A DNA stretch of 64,000 bases from Croceicoccus pelagius (GCF_001661915.1 NZ_LYWY01000019.1:115362-179361); one strand, 5' to 3'. Positions 55,439-63,556 are shown, numbered from the stretch's first letter. Program-made: numbers and translations. Notes: generated by a model not told the origin, from the letters alone.

Positions 55439-56446
55439 TTACAGGAAGCTCGCCATCTTGCCGGCGGTGTCGATCATGCGGTTCGAGAAACCCCACTCGT
55501 TGTCGTACCAGGACACGACACGGGCAAGCTTGCCTTCGAGAACCGCGGTTTCGAGGCTGTCGACCGTCGAGCTGGCGGGATAGTGGTTGAAGTCCGACGA
55601 AACCAGCGGCTGGTCGGTGTAGTCGAGAACACCCTTCATAGCGCCTTCCGAAGCGGCCTTGAGCGCAGCGTTCAGCTCTTCCTTCGTCGTATCGCGCGAG
55701 GGCGTGAAGACAAGGTCGATCAGCGACACGTTCGGGGTCGGCACGCGGACCGAAGAACCGTCCAGCTTGCCTTTGAGTTCAGGCAGGACGAGACCGACCG
55801 CACGGGCCGCGCCGGTGGTGGTCGGGATCATGTTCTGCGCACCGCCACGCGCACGGCGCATGTCGGAGTGCATCTGGTCCAGCATGCGCTGGTCGTTGGT
55901 GTAAGAATGGATCGTGGTCATGAAACCACGCTCGATACCGACGGCTTCCTGAAGAACCTTGGCAACCGGCGCGAGGCAGTTCGTGGTGCACGATGCGTTC
56001 GAGACAACGTCGTCCTCGGCCGTCAGGGTGTCCTGATTCACGCCGAAGACGATCGTCTTGGAAACTCCGGTCGCAGGTGCCGAGATCAGAACCTTCTTGG
56101 CGCCTGCCGCGATGTGCGGGCGGGCTGCTTCGTCCGACTGGAAGAAGCCGGTGCACTCCAGAACGATATCGATGCCCATGTCGGCATGCGGCAGCTTGCC
56201 GGGTTCACGCTCAGACGTGACGGCGATCTTCTTGCCGTTCACGGTGATGCTGGCGTCGCCTGCTTCAACCGTGCCGGGGAAGCGGCCGTGGGTCGAATCG
56301 TACTGGAAAAGAAGTGCGTTGGCCTTGGCGTCCGCCAGGTCGTTGATCGCAACGAGTTCGAGATCGTGGTCGTCACGTTCCAGGATAGCGCGGGCAACAA
56401 GCCGCCCGATACGTCCGAAACCGTTGATCGCAACCTTGGTCGCCAT
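55439..56446 (-). CDS. gap: Glyceraldehyde-3-phosphate dehydrogenase, type I
   Basis: Gap oxidises glyceraldehyde-3-phosphate with NAD and phosphate. The 335-residue protein has NGFGRIGRLVAR at 8-19, the catalytic Cys in NASCTTNCLAPVAK near 154, and WYDNEWGFSNRM near the end. The residue set after strand 2 (INDLAD) indicates NAD rather than NADP. It starts 17 bases after tkt and ends 6 bases before the MOSC gene. Confidence 0.96.
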   Translation of the reverse strand: MATKVAINGFGRIGRLVARAILERDDHDLELVAINDLADAKANALLFQYDSTHGRFPGTVEAGDASITVNGKKIAVTSEREPGKLPHADMGIDIVLECTGFFQSDEAARPHIAAGAKKVLISAPATGVSKTIVFGVNQDTLTAEDDVVSNASCTTNCLAPVAKVLQEAVGIERGFMTTIHSYTNDQRMLDQMHSDMRRARGGAQNMIPTTTGAARAVGLVLPELKGKLDGSSVRVPTPNVSLIDLVFTPSRDTTKEELNAALKAASEGAMKGVLDYTDQPLVSSDFNHYPASSTVDSLETAVLEGKLARVVSWYDNEWGFSNRMIDTAGKMASFL

Positions 56447-56463
56447 GCCAGTAAACTCCTTGT

Positions 56464-58476
56464 TTATTCGCCTAGTTTCGCTTTGATCTGCGGCACGATC
56501 GCATCGACCGTGAACCCAAAGCGTTCGAAAAGCTGTTCCGCGGGGGCCGAGGCGCCAAAGCGGTCAAGACCGATGTTGAGACCGTTCGCCACCGAACCGC
56601 CGTGCGTGAAGCGCTCCCAACCCAGCGTGGTCCCCGCCTCGATCGAAACGCGAAGTACCGTGTCGGGTACAACGTCCTGTTTGTAGGAAGCATCCTGCGC
56701 CTCGAACAGTTCCATGCAAGGCATCGATACGACGTCGGCGCCGATGCCGTCCGCTTCGAGAGCCTTCGCAACGTCGCATGCCAGAGCCACTTCCGAACCC
56801 GTCGCGATCAGGACCACCTTGCGCGCCGCTTCTGCCGACTTCAGGCGATAGGCGCCCATGGCCGACATGTTCTTGAGCGGGGCCCAATCGGCATCACCGT
56901 CACCGCGAAGCTGCGGCAGGTTCTGGCGCGACAGGGCGAGAACCGACGGGGTGTGCGCGTTCGCCAAGGCGATGGCCCAGCATTCCGCCGTTTCGATCGT
57001 GTCGCACGGACGCATGACGTTGAGGTTAGGGATGAGGCGCAGGCTCATCACCTGTTCGACCGGCTGGTGCGTCGGGCCGTCTTCGCCAAGGCCGATGCTG
57101 TCGTGCGTAAATACATATGTCACGCCGACCTGCTGCAGGGCGGACAGCCGCACCGCATTGCGGCAGTAGTCCGAGAAAATCAGGAACGTGCCGCCATAGG
57201 GCGCAATGCCACCGTGCAGCGCCATGCCGTTCATCGCAGCGGCCATGCCGAATTCGCGGATGCCGTAATAGACGTAGCTGCCGTCGTAGTTGTCGACGGT
57301 GATCGGACCGGTCGACTTGGTCTTGGTGTTGTTCGAACCCGTCAGGTCGGCGCTGCCGCCGATCATGTTGGGGAACGCCTCTGTCAGAGGACCGAGCGCC
57401 ATTTCGGACGCCTTGCGAGTAGCAACCTTCTTGGGCTCTGCGACAAGACCGCGAATATAGTCCTGCAACACCGCGCCGGCATCCGCGCCGGGCAGCGTGG
57501 TCGATGCTTCATAAGCCTCGGCGCGATCCTTGTCGGCTTCGTAGCGCTGGTGCCATGCCTCGCGGGCGGCGGCTCCGCGTTCACCGGTCTTCTTCCAGGC
57601 GGCTGCGATATCGTCGGGAATGACGAAGGGCTCTGCGCTCCAGCCCAGTTCCTTGCGAGCAGCCTCGATCTCTTCGGCACCAAGCGGAGCGCCGTGCGTC
57701 GCGCTCGTGCCCTGTTTGTTGGGGGCGCCCTTGCCGATGACGGTCTTGCAAGCGACCAGCGAAGGGCGCGGGTCGGCAATCGCCTCGTCCAGCGCACGGC
57801 GGATGTCTGCCGGATCGTGACCGTCGCAGCGCACCGTGTGCCACTTCGACGCGCGATAACGGGCCTCGACGTCCTCGCTCGACGACAGTTCGACCGAACC
57901 GTCGATGGTAATGTTGTTGTCGTCCCACAGTACGATCATGCGGCCAAGGCCCAGATGGCCCGCAAGGCCGACCGCCTCGTGGTTGATGCCTTCCATCAGG
58001 CAGCCGTCGCCCGCGATCACCCAGGTGCGGTGATCGACGAGGTCGTCGCCATGCTTGGCATTGAGATGACGCTCTGCAATCGCCATGCCCACCGCCATCG
58101 CAAGACCCTGCCCCAGCGGGCCGGTCGTGCATTCGACGCCGTCGAGAAGGAAGTTTTCTGGGTGACCCGCGCACGGGCTGCCGAGCTGACGGAAATTGCG
58201 GATATCGTCCATCGTCGGACGCGCGTACCCGGTCAGGTGCAGCAGCGAGTAGATCAGCATCGAGCCGTGGCCCGCCGACAGCACGAAGCGGTCGCGGTCG
58301 TCCCAGTGCGGGGCGGCCGGATCGAACTTCAGGTATTCGTCGAACAGCACGGTGGCGACGTCGGCCATGCCCATCGGCATACCCGGATGTCCCGAATTGG
58401 CCGCCTGTACGGCATCCATGGAAAGTGCACGGATCGCGTTGGCCATATCGGCCAGGCGGGTGGTCTCGGTGGTCAT
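56464..58476 (-). CDS. tkt: Transketolase
   Basis: Transketolase moves two-carbon units between sugar phosphates using thiamine diphosphate. The 670 residues hold MDAVQAANSGHPGMPMGMADV near 20, the ThDP motif GDGCLMEGINHEAVGLAGHLGLGRMIVLWDDNN near 155, the Glu of YYGIREFGMAAAMNG near 415 and HDSIGLGEDGPTHQPVEQ near 470. ATG 58476 follows GAGCCTGAAG. It leads the operon. A TTGACG/CAATGC pair 17 bases apart at 58530-58558 may be its promoter. Confidence 0.95.
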   Translation of the reverse strand: MTTETTRLADMANAIRALSMDAVQAANSGHPGMPMGMADVATVLFDEYLKFDPAAPHWDDRDRFVLSAGHGSMLIYSLLHLTGYARPTMDDIRNFRQLGSPCAGHPENFLLDGVECTTGPLGQGLAMAVGMAIAERHLNAKHGDDLVDHRTWVIAGDGCLMEGINHEAVGLAGHLGLGRMIVLWDDNNITIDGSVELSSSEDVEARYRASKWHTVRCDGHDPADIRRALDEAIADPRPSLVACKTVIGKGAPNKQGTSATHGAPLGAEEIEAARKELGWSAEPFVIPDDIAAAWKKTGERGAAAREAWHQRYEADKDRAEAYEASTTLPGADAGAVLQDYIRGLVAEPKKVATRKASEMALGPLTEAFPNMIGGSADLTGSNNTKTKSTGPITVDNYDGSYVYYGIREFGMAAAMNGMALHGGIAPYGGTFLIFSDYCRNAVRLSALQQVGVTYVFTHDSIGLGEDGPTHQPVEQVMSLRLIPNLNVMRPCDTIETAECWAIALANAHTPSVLALSRQNLPQLRGDGDADWAPLKNMSAMGAYRLKSAEAARKVVLIATGSEVALACDVAKALEADGIGADVVSMPCMELFEAQDASYKQDVVPDTVLRVSIEAGTTLGWERFTHGGSVANGLNIGLDRFGASAPAEQLFERFGFTVDAIVPQIKAKLGE

Positions 58477-58529
58477 CTTCAGGCTCTTCCCGTTCAGCGC
58501 GCAAGGAGCGGGTGATTCGTTGCGGCGCT

Positions 58530-58558
58530 GCATTGCGGGTCCGACTGCCCCGCGTCAA
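58530..58558 (-). promoter_or_regulatory. Possible promoter of the tkt operon
   Basis: On the minus strand TTGACG (58558-58553) and CAATGC (58535-58530) are 17 bases apart, a vegetative-promoter spacing, 54 bases before the tkt start. The -35 is one base from consensus; the -10 is poor. This is the only pair I could find in the divergent gap. Confidence 0.3.
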
Positions 58559-58710
58559 GTTCACCACAAGCAGAGGTGTGCGCCCTGCCCCGATTGTCGC
58601 GCCAGAACGTCGCCATATCGCTTTCGCAGCATCAGGGGTTTGCCCACCTTGCGACTATGCGCCATCGGGCCCATTACGGACCTGAGAGTGGGGAAAGCGA
58701 ACTTCAAAAC

Positions 58711-58920
58711 ATGGCAAAGACCGAGCGACTCGAAATGGAAGGCGCCCTCGACAGGCTGGAAGCGATGCTCGAACGGCTGGAAAAAGCCGTCGTGCAGCCC
58801 AACCCGGCCGTGTCGGAGCTGAAGACCTTGAAGGTCGCGCACGAGGCCATGCGCCAGAAGGTCGGCCATGCGCTGGCCGATCTCGACGTTCTCCTCGAAG
58901 AATTCGGGAGCCACGGCTGA
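58711..58920 (+). CDS. Small coiled-coil protein upstream of zapA
   Basis: The 69-residue protein is almost wholly helical: MAKTERLEMEGALDRLEAML and then a break at QPNPAV, followed by a second helix with HEAMRQKVGHALADLDVLLEE. Leucines recur at heptad spacing. ATG 58711 is the first plausible start; the frame upstream is not protein-like. The stop shares one base with the zapA start (TGATG), so it is made with ZapA and may form or stabilise its coiled coil, like ZapB in other bacteria; that is inference. Confidence 0.75.
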   Translation: MAKTERLEMEGALDRLEAMLERLEKAVVQPNPAVSELKTLKVAHEAMRQKVGHALADLDVLLEEFGSHG

Positions 58921-59240
58921 TGGCGAACCTCGACCTCGAAATCGGCGGCCGCCGATTTGCCGTATCGTGCCAGCCCGGCGAGGAAAACCATATCAAGCAG
59001 CTCGGCCGCATGATCGACACGCGCGTGCGCGATGCAGGCGCGGTCGGACAGACAGAGCCGCGGATGCTGCTATTCGGCGCGCTGCTGCTGGCCGACGAAG
59101 TCCATGCCCTGCGCGAAGGTGATGCCGCGCCCGCGATGGACCGCGACGAGGACAAGGCGATCTCGCGCAGGATCGATTCCATCACGGCAAGGATCGAAAA
59201 TATCGTCCGGCACCTTGAGGGTAGCGACCACCATTCCTAG
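58920..59240 (+). CDS. zapA: Cell division protein ZapA
   Basis: ZapA binds and bundles FtsZ filaments. The 106-residue protein has the N-terminal beta-alpha-beta head (LDLEIGGRRFAVSCQPGEENHIKQL) and a long helix with ALLLADEVHALRE and ISRRIDSITARIENIVRHL for tetramer coiled-coil formation. Length and pattern fit. Downstream are a 6S-like RNA and a 5-formyl-THF cyclo-ligase gene, the same order as in E. coli zapA-ssrS-ygfA. Confidence 0.9.
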   Translation: MANLDLEIGGRRFAVSCQPGEENHIKQLGRMIDTRVRDAGAVGQTEPRMLLFGALLLADEVHALREGDAAPAMDRDEDKAISRRIDSITARIENIVRHLEGSDHHS

Positions 59241-59250
59241 ATTCACCGTC

Positions 59251-59412
59251 GACGGGTTCTGCCCGGCACGAGCCGACAGAACATCCCTGAGGCTATAACC
59301 AATCCTAGGGGGCTGTCCCTTGGCTGGCTCGTGGGCCGGCTGAAACGGCCTCCACCTGATGCTTAGGCGTCAGAGGATTTCATACGGCAAACGACCCATG
59401 GTGGGCCCGTCA
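59251..59412 (+). ncRNA. ssrS: 6S RNA-like transcript
   Basis: The 344-base gap between zapA and the cyclo-ligase gene is where 6S RNA lies in many proteobacteria. GACGGG at 59251-59256 can pair with CCCGTC at 59406-59411 to close a rod; the 5' side has CCCTGAGGCTATAACC at 59285-59300, close to the CCCCTGAG bubble of known 6S RNAs. CACGAGCC (59267-59274) can also pair with GGCTCGTG (59326-59333), which does not fit the simple rod fold, so boundaries and fold are uncertain. 6S RNA binds sigma-70 RNA polymerase. The rest of the gap to 59584 shows nothing I can name. Confidence 0.58.
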
Positions 59413-59584
59413 CCCTTTCGGGGCGCAGTTTCCGCCCATACCGGCCTGCGAACGGCACCTTCGTTGCGCTTCCGGTGCTCACGACCGGACGGTCGCTGCG
59501 CGCCGGTTCTCCGAAGGCACCATTCTCGGCTCGATCTGGACGAAAACCGCGCTCCCGAAAGAGGCATTTTATCAAGGGGCTTAG

Positions 59585-60172
59585 ATGGACACCAAGGCGG
59601 GATTGCGCAGGCGGCTTCGAAACGCCCGGCGTGAGCATGTGGCGGCGCTGCCTGACGTGACGAAAGCGCTGCTGTTTCGCAGGCCGCCCTCGTCCGTTCT
59701 TGAACTCGTGCCCGAAGGCGCGACCATCGGGTTCTATCACCCATTGCCGACCGAGGCTCCAACAGGTGGATATGCGCGTTTCTTTTCCGAAGCTGGCCAC
59801 AGGATTGCCCTGCCCCGCTTTTGCGACGCGCAAGCTTCGATGCATTTCGCCGAATGGGCAGACCCCTGGGGCGATACGGATCTCGACGTCGGTCCTTTCG
59901 GCGCGCTCCAGCCTTCAGGCGATGCCGAATCTGTCGTCCCCGACGTTATTTTCGTACCGCTCGTGGGCTTCACCGAAAGCGGCGCGCGGCTGGGTCAGGG
60001 AGGCGGGCATTACGACCGCTGGCTTGAAAGCAATGCCGGCGCTTTGCCCATCGGGCTTGCATGGGACGTGCAGAGAGTGGACATGCTCCCGCTCGAACCG
60101 CACGACAGGCTTCTGGCCGCGGTCGTGACCCCGACCCGGCTCTATGGCCCTTTCGAAAGGCATGATGCGTGA
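59585..60172 (+). CDS. 5-formyltetrahydrofolate cyclo-ligase
   Basis: The enzyme converts 5-formyl-THF to 5,10-methenyl-THF with ATP. The 195 residues show KAGLRRRLRNARREH at 4-18, the substrate-phosphate region IGFYHPLPTE, then LPRFCDAQASMHF and VPLVGFTESGARLGQGGGHYDRWL near 125-150, the ATP-binding signature. AAGGGG stands eight bases before the ATG. It overlaps the DUF2842 gene as GTGA. Confidence 0.92.
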   Translation: MDTKAGLRRRLRNARREHVAALPDVTKALLFRRPPSSVLELVPEGATIGFYHPLPTEAPTGGYARFFSEAGHRIALPRFCDAQASMHFAEWADPWGDTDLDVGPFGALQPSGDAESVVPDVIFVPLVGFTESGARLGQGGGHYDRWLESNAGALPIGLAWDVQRVDMLPLEPHDRLLAAVVTPTRLYGPFERHDA

Positions 60173-60390
60173 ATCGCCCCGACTGGAAACCGACCTGGCG
60201 CAAGCCTGTTGGGATCATCGCGCTGATCGTGGCGATGATCCTTTATGTCGTGCTGGTCGTGACGCTGATCGAGCCGATTTCGCGCTGGCACGTCCTTTTG
60301 CAGGTGCCGGTCTACCTGATCCTCGGCGTGGTCTGGCTCCTGCCTTTGAAGCGCTTTTTGATTTGGATGGAAACGGGCCGCTGGGGCTGA
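60169..60390 (+). CDS. DUF2842 small membrane protein
   Basis: The 73-residue protein starts at GTG 60169 overlapping the cyclo-ligase stop. It reads as MNRPDWKPTWRKPVG followed by a helix at 16-35 and a second at 42-58, with a short basic end KRFLIWMETGRWG. The WRKPxG start and WxxxP-type helices match DUF2842, found in alphaproteobacteria. Its function is unknown. A bidirectional terminator follows 55 bases on. Confidence 0.85.
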   Translation: MNRPDWKPTWRKPVGIIALIVAMILYVVLVVTLIEPISRWHVLLQVPVYLILGVVWLLPLKRFLIWMETGRWG

Positions 60391-60445
60391 TCCCGCGATC
60401 TAAGAGCCAGCCTTAAGCGAACGCGGCAAAATATTGATCTGAAAC

Positions 60446-60473
60446 GAAAAAGGCCCGCTTTCGCGGGCCTTTG
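60446..60473. terminator. Bidirectional intrinsic terminator
   Basis: AGGCCCGC and GCGGGCCT (60451-60458, 60463-60470) form an 8-base-pair stem with a TTTC loop, flanked by an A run on the left and a T run on the right. On the minus strand it follows the tRNA-Asp gene by 17 bases with a five-T tail; on the plus strand it ends the cyclo-ligase/DUF2842 transcript. Confidence 0.9.
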
Positions 60474-60486
60474 TGCGTCCTCCAAG

Positions 60487-60563
<77 letters not shown>

Positions 60564-60583
60564 TTGCCCCTTGGGGAGCCGCG

Positions 60584-60612
60584 CATCTATGGGAGGTTCC
60601 GCGCCCTGTCAA
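60584..60612 (-). promoter_or_regulatory. Promoter of tRNA-Asp
   Basis: On the minus strand a perfect TTGACA (60612-60607) is followed after 17 bases by TAGATG (60589-60584), which ends 20 bases before the mature tRNA 5' end at 60563. This matches a housekeeping sigma promoter with a weak -10, as usual for stable RNA genes in alphaproteobacteria. Confidence 0.7.
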
Positions 60613-60806
60613 CGATGATCGAAAACCTTTTTTGAAATTTTTTGAAAGTCACGAATTTGCGCGGTTTTGCGTGTCGCGAGGTGAGAGCGGTTCCGCGTCA
60701 CCGACCGCTGCGTGACACGCAAAGTTCGAATCAAGGGCGCAAATTCTCGCGCCTGCACAAGATACGCGTTTGCGAAGATGGCCCCTATCTGACAAAGAAT
60801 TTCCCG

Positions 60807-61814
60807 ATGGCCGAAACCGCCCCTTCCCTGATCGACACCTTCCAGCGGCGCATTACCTACTTGCGCCTTTCCGTGACGGATCGCTGCGACCTGCGGTGCC
60901 AGTACTGCATGCCCGAACGCATGCAGTTCCTGCCCCGCGCAGAGGTGTTGAGCCTTGAGGAACTGCACAAGGTCGCCACCGCTTTCATTGATCGCGGCGT
61001 CACCAAAATCAGACTGACGGGCGGAGAGCCGCTTGTTCGGCGCGACATGATCGATCTCGTACGCGCAATAGGGCGGCGGATCGGTGACGGGCTGGAAGAA
61101 CTCACGCTCACCACAAACGGCACGCGCCTCAGCGAATTTGCCGAAGACCTGTTCGATGCAGGTGTGCGCCGCGTTAATGTCTCGCTCGACACGCTGGACC
61201 CGGTAAAATTCGAGGAGTTGTCGCGCCGCGACCGCCTCTCGCAAGTGCTGGAAGGAATTGCAGCAGCCAAGGCGGCGGGGCTTTCGATAAAGATCAACAT
61301 CGTCGCGCTCAAAGGCGTGAACGAGCACGAGATCGCCGATATCATCGCTTGGGCCCACGGCGAAGGGTATGAAGCGACGCTGATCGAGGTCATGCCTCTG
61401 GGAGAAGTCGATGGCGACCGGATCGACCACTACCTCCCCCTCACCCAAGTGCAAAGCGATCTGGAAGAGCGCTGGACGCTGGAGAGCGACGCGCATCGCA
61501 GCGGCGGTCCGGCGCGCTATGTCCGCGTAGCGGAAACGGGCGGAAGGCTCGGCCTTATTACACCGCTCACCAGCAACTTCTGCGATGGTTGCAACCGCAT
61601 CCGCGTTACCGCGACGGGCCAGCTCTATGCTTGCCTCGGCGGGCGTGAGCAGGTCGATCTGCGCGCCGCAGTGCGTTCGGACGATCCCGATGCTGCTCTA
61701 CAAGCCGCAATGGAAGAGGCGATGACGATCAAGCCGGAACGCCATCACTTCTCCATCCGAAAAAAGGGCGAGGCTCCGCACCTGCCGCGCCATATGTCCG
61801 TGACAGGCGGCTGA
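60807..61814 (+). CDS. moaA: GTP 3',8-cyclase (MoaA)
   Basis: MoaA is the radical-SAM enzyme of the first step of molybdenum cofactor synthesis. The 335-residue protein has the SAM cluster C27-x3-C31-x2-C34, TGGEPLVRRDM near 68, the second cluster ligands in NFCDGCNRIRVTATGQLYACLG near 255, and the C-terminal GG (SVTGG) needed for activation. ATG 60807 is preferred; the frame upstream to 60642 is not conserved-looking. No ribosome site is clear. MoaC and MoaB are not in the window. Confidence 0.95.
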   Translation: MAETAPSLIDTFQRRITYLRLSVTDRCDLRCQYCMPERMQFLPRAEVLSLEELHKVATAFIDRGVTKIRLTGGEPLVRRDMIDLVRAIGRRIGDGLEELTLTTNGTRLSEFAEDLFDAGVRRVNVSLDTLDPVKFEELSRRDRLSQVLEGIAAAKAAGLSIKINIVALKGVNEHEIADIIAWAHGEGYEATLIEVMPLGEVDGDRIDHYLPLTQVQSDLEERWTLESDAHRSGGPARYVRVAETGGRLGLITPLTSNFCDGCNRIRVTATGQLYACLGGREQVDLRAAVRSDDPDAALQAAMEEAMTIKPERHHFSIRKKGEAPHLPRHMSVTGG

Positions 61815-62062
61815 TGATGGCGCTTACGTTATTGTTTCTAGGCAAGCTGGAAGACATGGCTGGCGCCGCAGAGATGACGCTCGACGTCCCCGGCAAGCTC
61901 GCCCTGCCCGCGATTACGGAACGCCTCGATCCCGACCTGGCCGTCGCCATCGCCTCACCCGACATTCGCGTCGCGCTGAACGGCACGCTGGTCTCACCCT
62001 CGAACGTTATGGCAGGCGACGGAGACGAACTGGCCTTCCTGCCTCCCGTCAGCGGCGGCTGA
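61814..62062 (+). CDS. moaD: Molybdopterin synthase sulfur carrier subunit
   Basis: MoaD carries the thiocarboxylate sulfur for molybdopterin synthase on its C-terminal Gly-Gly. The 82-residue ubiquitin-like protein ends FLPPVSGG, the required tail, and has a beta-grasp pattern with LTLLFLGKLEDMAG and VRVALNGTLV. The start ATG shares its first base with the moaA stop (TGATG), and a second ATG follows directly. Confidence 0.92.
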   Translation: MMALTLLFLGKLEDMAGAAEMTLDVPGKLALPAITERLDPDLAVAIASPDIRVALNGTLVSPSNVMAGDGDELAFLPPVSGG

Positions 62063-62063
62063 C

Positions 62064-62522
62064 ATGCGCGACGTTCGCCTGGCGACCGCGCCTTTCGATC
62101 CCCACGAGGAAATGCGCCAGTTCTCACAGCGCTGCGGCGATGCGGGCGGTATCGTCAGCTTTACAGGGCTGGTGCGCGAAGAAGCGGGAAGCGAAGTCGA
62201 AGGGCTCGAACTGCGCCATTTCGAACCGCTCACCCTTCCCGGCATGACCGACCTTGCCGCGCGAACCGAAGCGCATTGGCCGCTTACCGGAACGCTTGTC
62301 ATTCACCGTGTCGGGGTGATGAAGCCGGGTGAGCCAATCGTGCTCGTCGCCTGCGCCGCCCGCCACCGCCGCGACGCATTCGAGGCAGCGGACTTCCTGA
62401 TGGATCACCTCAAGAGCCGGGCGTGGTTCTGGAAGCGGGAAAAGACCGCCGACGGCTGGCGCTGGATCGAACCGCGCGAGGCCGATCACTCCGACCTCGC
62501 CCGCTGGAACGCGGTGCCCTGA
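62064..62522 (+). CDS. moaE: Molybdopterin synthase catalytic subunit
   Basis: MoaE builds the dithiolene with MoaD sulfur. The 152-residue protein has GGIVSFTGLVREE near 29, ELRHFEPLT, VIHRVGVMKPGEPIVLVACAA near 76, and the catalytic-Lys region AWFWKREKTADGWRWIEP near 118. It starts two bases after moaD. Confidence 0.92.
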   Translation: MRDVRLATAPFDPHEEMRQFSQRCGDAGGIVSFTGLVREEAGSEVEGLELRHFEPLTLPGMTDLAARTEAHWPLTGTLVIHRVGVMKPGEPIVLVACAARHRRDAFEAADFLMDHLKSRAWFWKREKTADGWRWIEPREADHSDLARWNAVP

Positions 62523-62525
62523 GCC

Positions 62526-62837
62526 TCAGACCGCGACGTCGGCCTTGATGGCGGCGTGCGGCGAATAGTCCTCGACCACGAAATCGTCGATCCGGTAGCC
62601 ATCGATCGAGTCCGGCTTGCGGGCCAGACGCATTTTCGGGAACGGACGCGGCTCGCGGCTCATCTGCTCCCGCGCCTGGTCGTAGTGGTTGGAATAGAGG
62701 TGCACGTCGCCGCCGAACCACACGAAATGCCCCGGCCTCAGGCCCGCCTGTTGCGCCAGCATCAGTTGCAGCGCACTTGCGCCTGCCCAGTTGAACGGTT
62801 TTCCGGTCATATCACTTTTCGCCAAAAACGCTATCAT
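62526..62837 (-). pseudogene. thyA: Thymidylate synthase, 5'-truncated remnant
   Basis: The end of ThyA is intact: PFNWAGASALQLMLAQQAGLRPGHF, VWFGGDVHLYSNHYDQ and SREPRPFP, closing in IKADVAV, the conserved C-terminus. About 95-100 residues match; the first two thirds, including the catalytic Cys (PCH) and the nucleotide-binding Arg region, are missing. Upstream of about 62815-62840 the sequence changes to a hairpin and lower-GC DNA unlike thyA. The remaining frame from ATG 62837 cannot make an active enzyme. It is convergent with moaE. Confidence 0.8.
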
Positions 62838-62859
62838 GGTTCGTGAGATACCTTTCAAG

Positions 62860-62912
62860 AAGGCAGGGCCAGCGTGGAGCTCAGCCTCCAAGCGCAACGC
62901 TGGACCTGCCTT
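62860..62912. repeat. 53-base imperfect palindrome at the thyA break
   Basis: AAGGCAGGGCCAGCGT (62860-62875) pairs with ACGCTGGACCTGCCTT (62897-62912) with one mismatch; inside, TGGAG and CTCCA form a second short stem. This strong hairpin lies about 25-45 bases from the last thyA-like sequence. It looks like a REP-type or element-end palindrome; only one copy is in the window. Confidence 0.7.
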
Positions 62913-63142
62913 TGGCAATGGGAATCTGGCAAGAAACTATTGGACCCATCGTCTCACGATGGGCTTCCTCAACCAAGAGGCCCAAGAGCCGGTTGCAATT
63001 TTACCAAATGTCCTGCTTTGCCAACTCAGCGAAGACAATCAACCCATCGGAAACATCCAGAAAAAATATGGCAACGCATAGGGATGTTGACGAAATAATA
63101 GCGAAAATGCCCAATAAAGAAGCTCAGCGATGGCACCTTATG

Positions 63143-63508
63143 TCACCATGGGTTTATCGCGACAGCCTTCACGTATCGTTGGACACGCTCGACGCCATGC
63201 GCGTCGCCCAGCATGACCTCGATAGCGCTTCTCCCTTCGAATGAGGGGTTCGACGCTCGAATCCAGTTCACAACACTTCTGTCACCAACGATGACGCGAA
63301 GATCATCAACGATTGAAGACAATAATGCACGGGTTTTGAGCTTGTTCAGTTTCAACACAGTGGCCTCGTTGAAGTGGAGGTCCAGCCGGTCCGTCAATTC
63401 GGCAGGTGAATATAGAAAATTTCGCGTCACTTGCCTGATCCCGATGGCAACATTTGCGCTTAGCAATTGGGGACTCTTCTCTGGTTGATCTTGACGTACA
63501 CCGTTCAA
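63143..63508 (-). CDS. DUF2384 (MbcA/ParS/Xre antitoxin C-terminal) protein
   Basis: The last third, VVNWIRASNPSFEGRSAIEV then MLGDAHGVERVQRYV, matches the toxin-binding DUF2384 domain of Xre-MbcA-ParS antitoxins, which neutralise RES toxins. The 121-residue frame has an upstream helical part (SPAELTDRLDLHFNEATVLK) but no sure helix-turn-helix. Its only starts are TTG 63508 or later, so it may be N-terminally cut; an IS end begins 49 bases upstream. No RES-domain gene follows on the minus strand before thyA. The surrounding DNA has clearly lower GC than the core genome. Confidence 0.6.
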   Translation of the reverse strand: MNGVRQDQPEKSPQLLSANVAIGIRQVTRNFLYSPAELTDRLDLHFNEATVLKLNKLKTRALLSSIVDDLRVIVGDRSVVNWIRASNPSFEGRSAIEVMLGDAHGVERVQRYVKAVAINPW

Positions 63509-63556
63509 AATAAACTTAGACCAGACATGGTCGGTTCGCCAAATGGTGATGGCAAC

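Noticed and set aside
56602..58515. A 637-codon open frame opposite tkt
   Set aside because: It is the antisense reading of a strongly conserved transketolase gene; its composition is rich in Arg/His/Gly/Val as expected for GC-rich shadow frames, and it lacks motifs and a ribosome site.
59359..59634. A 91-codon frame between zapA and the cyclo-ligase gene
   Set aside because: Arg/Pro-rich, overlaps the cyclo-ligase start in another frame and the RNA candidate; no protein-like pattern.
60640..60806. Moco riboswitch upstream of moaA
   Set aside because: Some short hairpins are present, but I cannot match the conserved Moco-RNA loops, and the sequence before the ATG shows no clear expression platform.
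62860..62912. Integron attC site
   Set aside because: The palindrome has the right general shape, but no GTTRRRY core and matching inverse core are at its ends, and there is no integrase or cassette row.
62843..63244. Plus-strand frames of 96-133 codons in the lower-GC patch
   Set aside because: They run through the hairpin and the thyA border, lack ribosome sites, and one overlaps the DUF2384 gene; no domain is visible.
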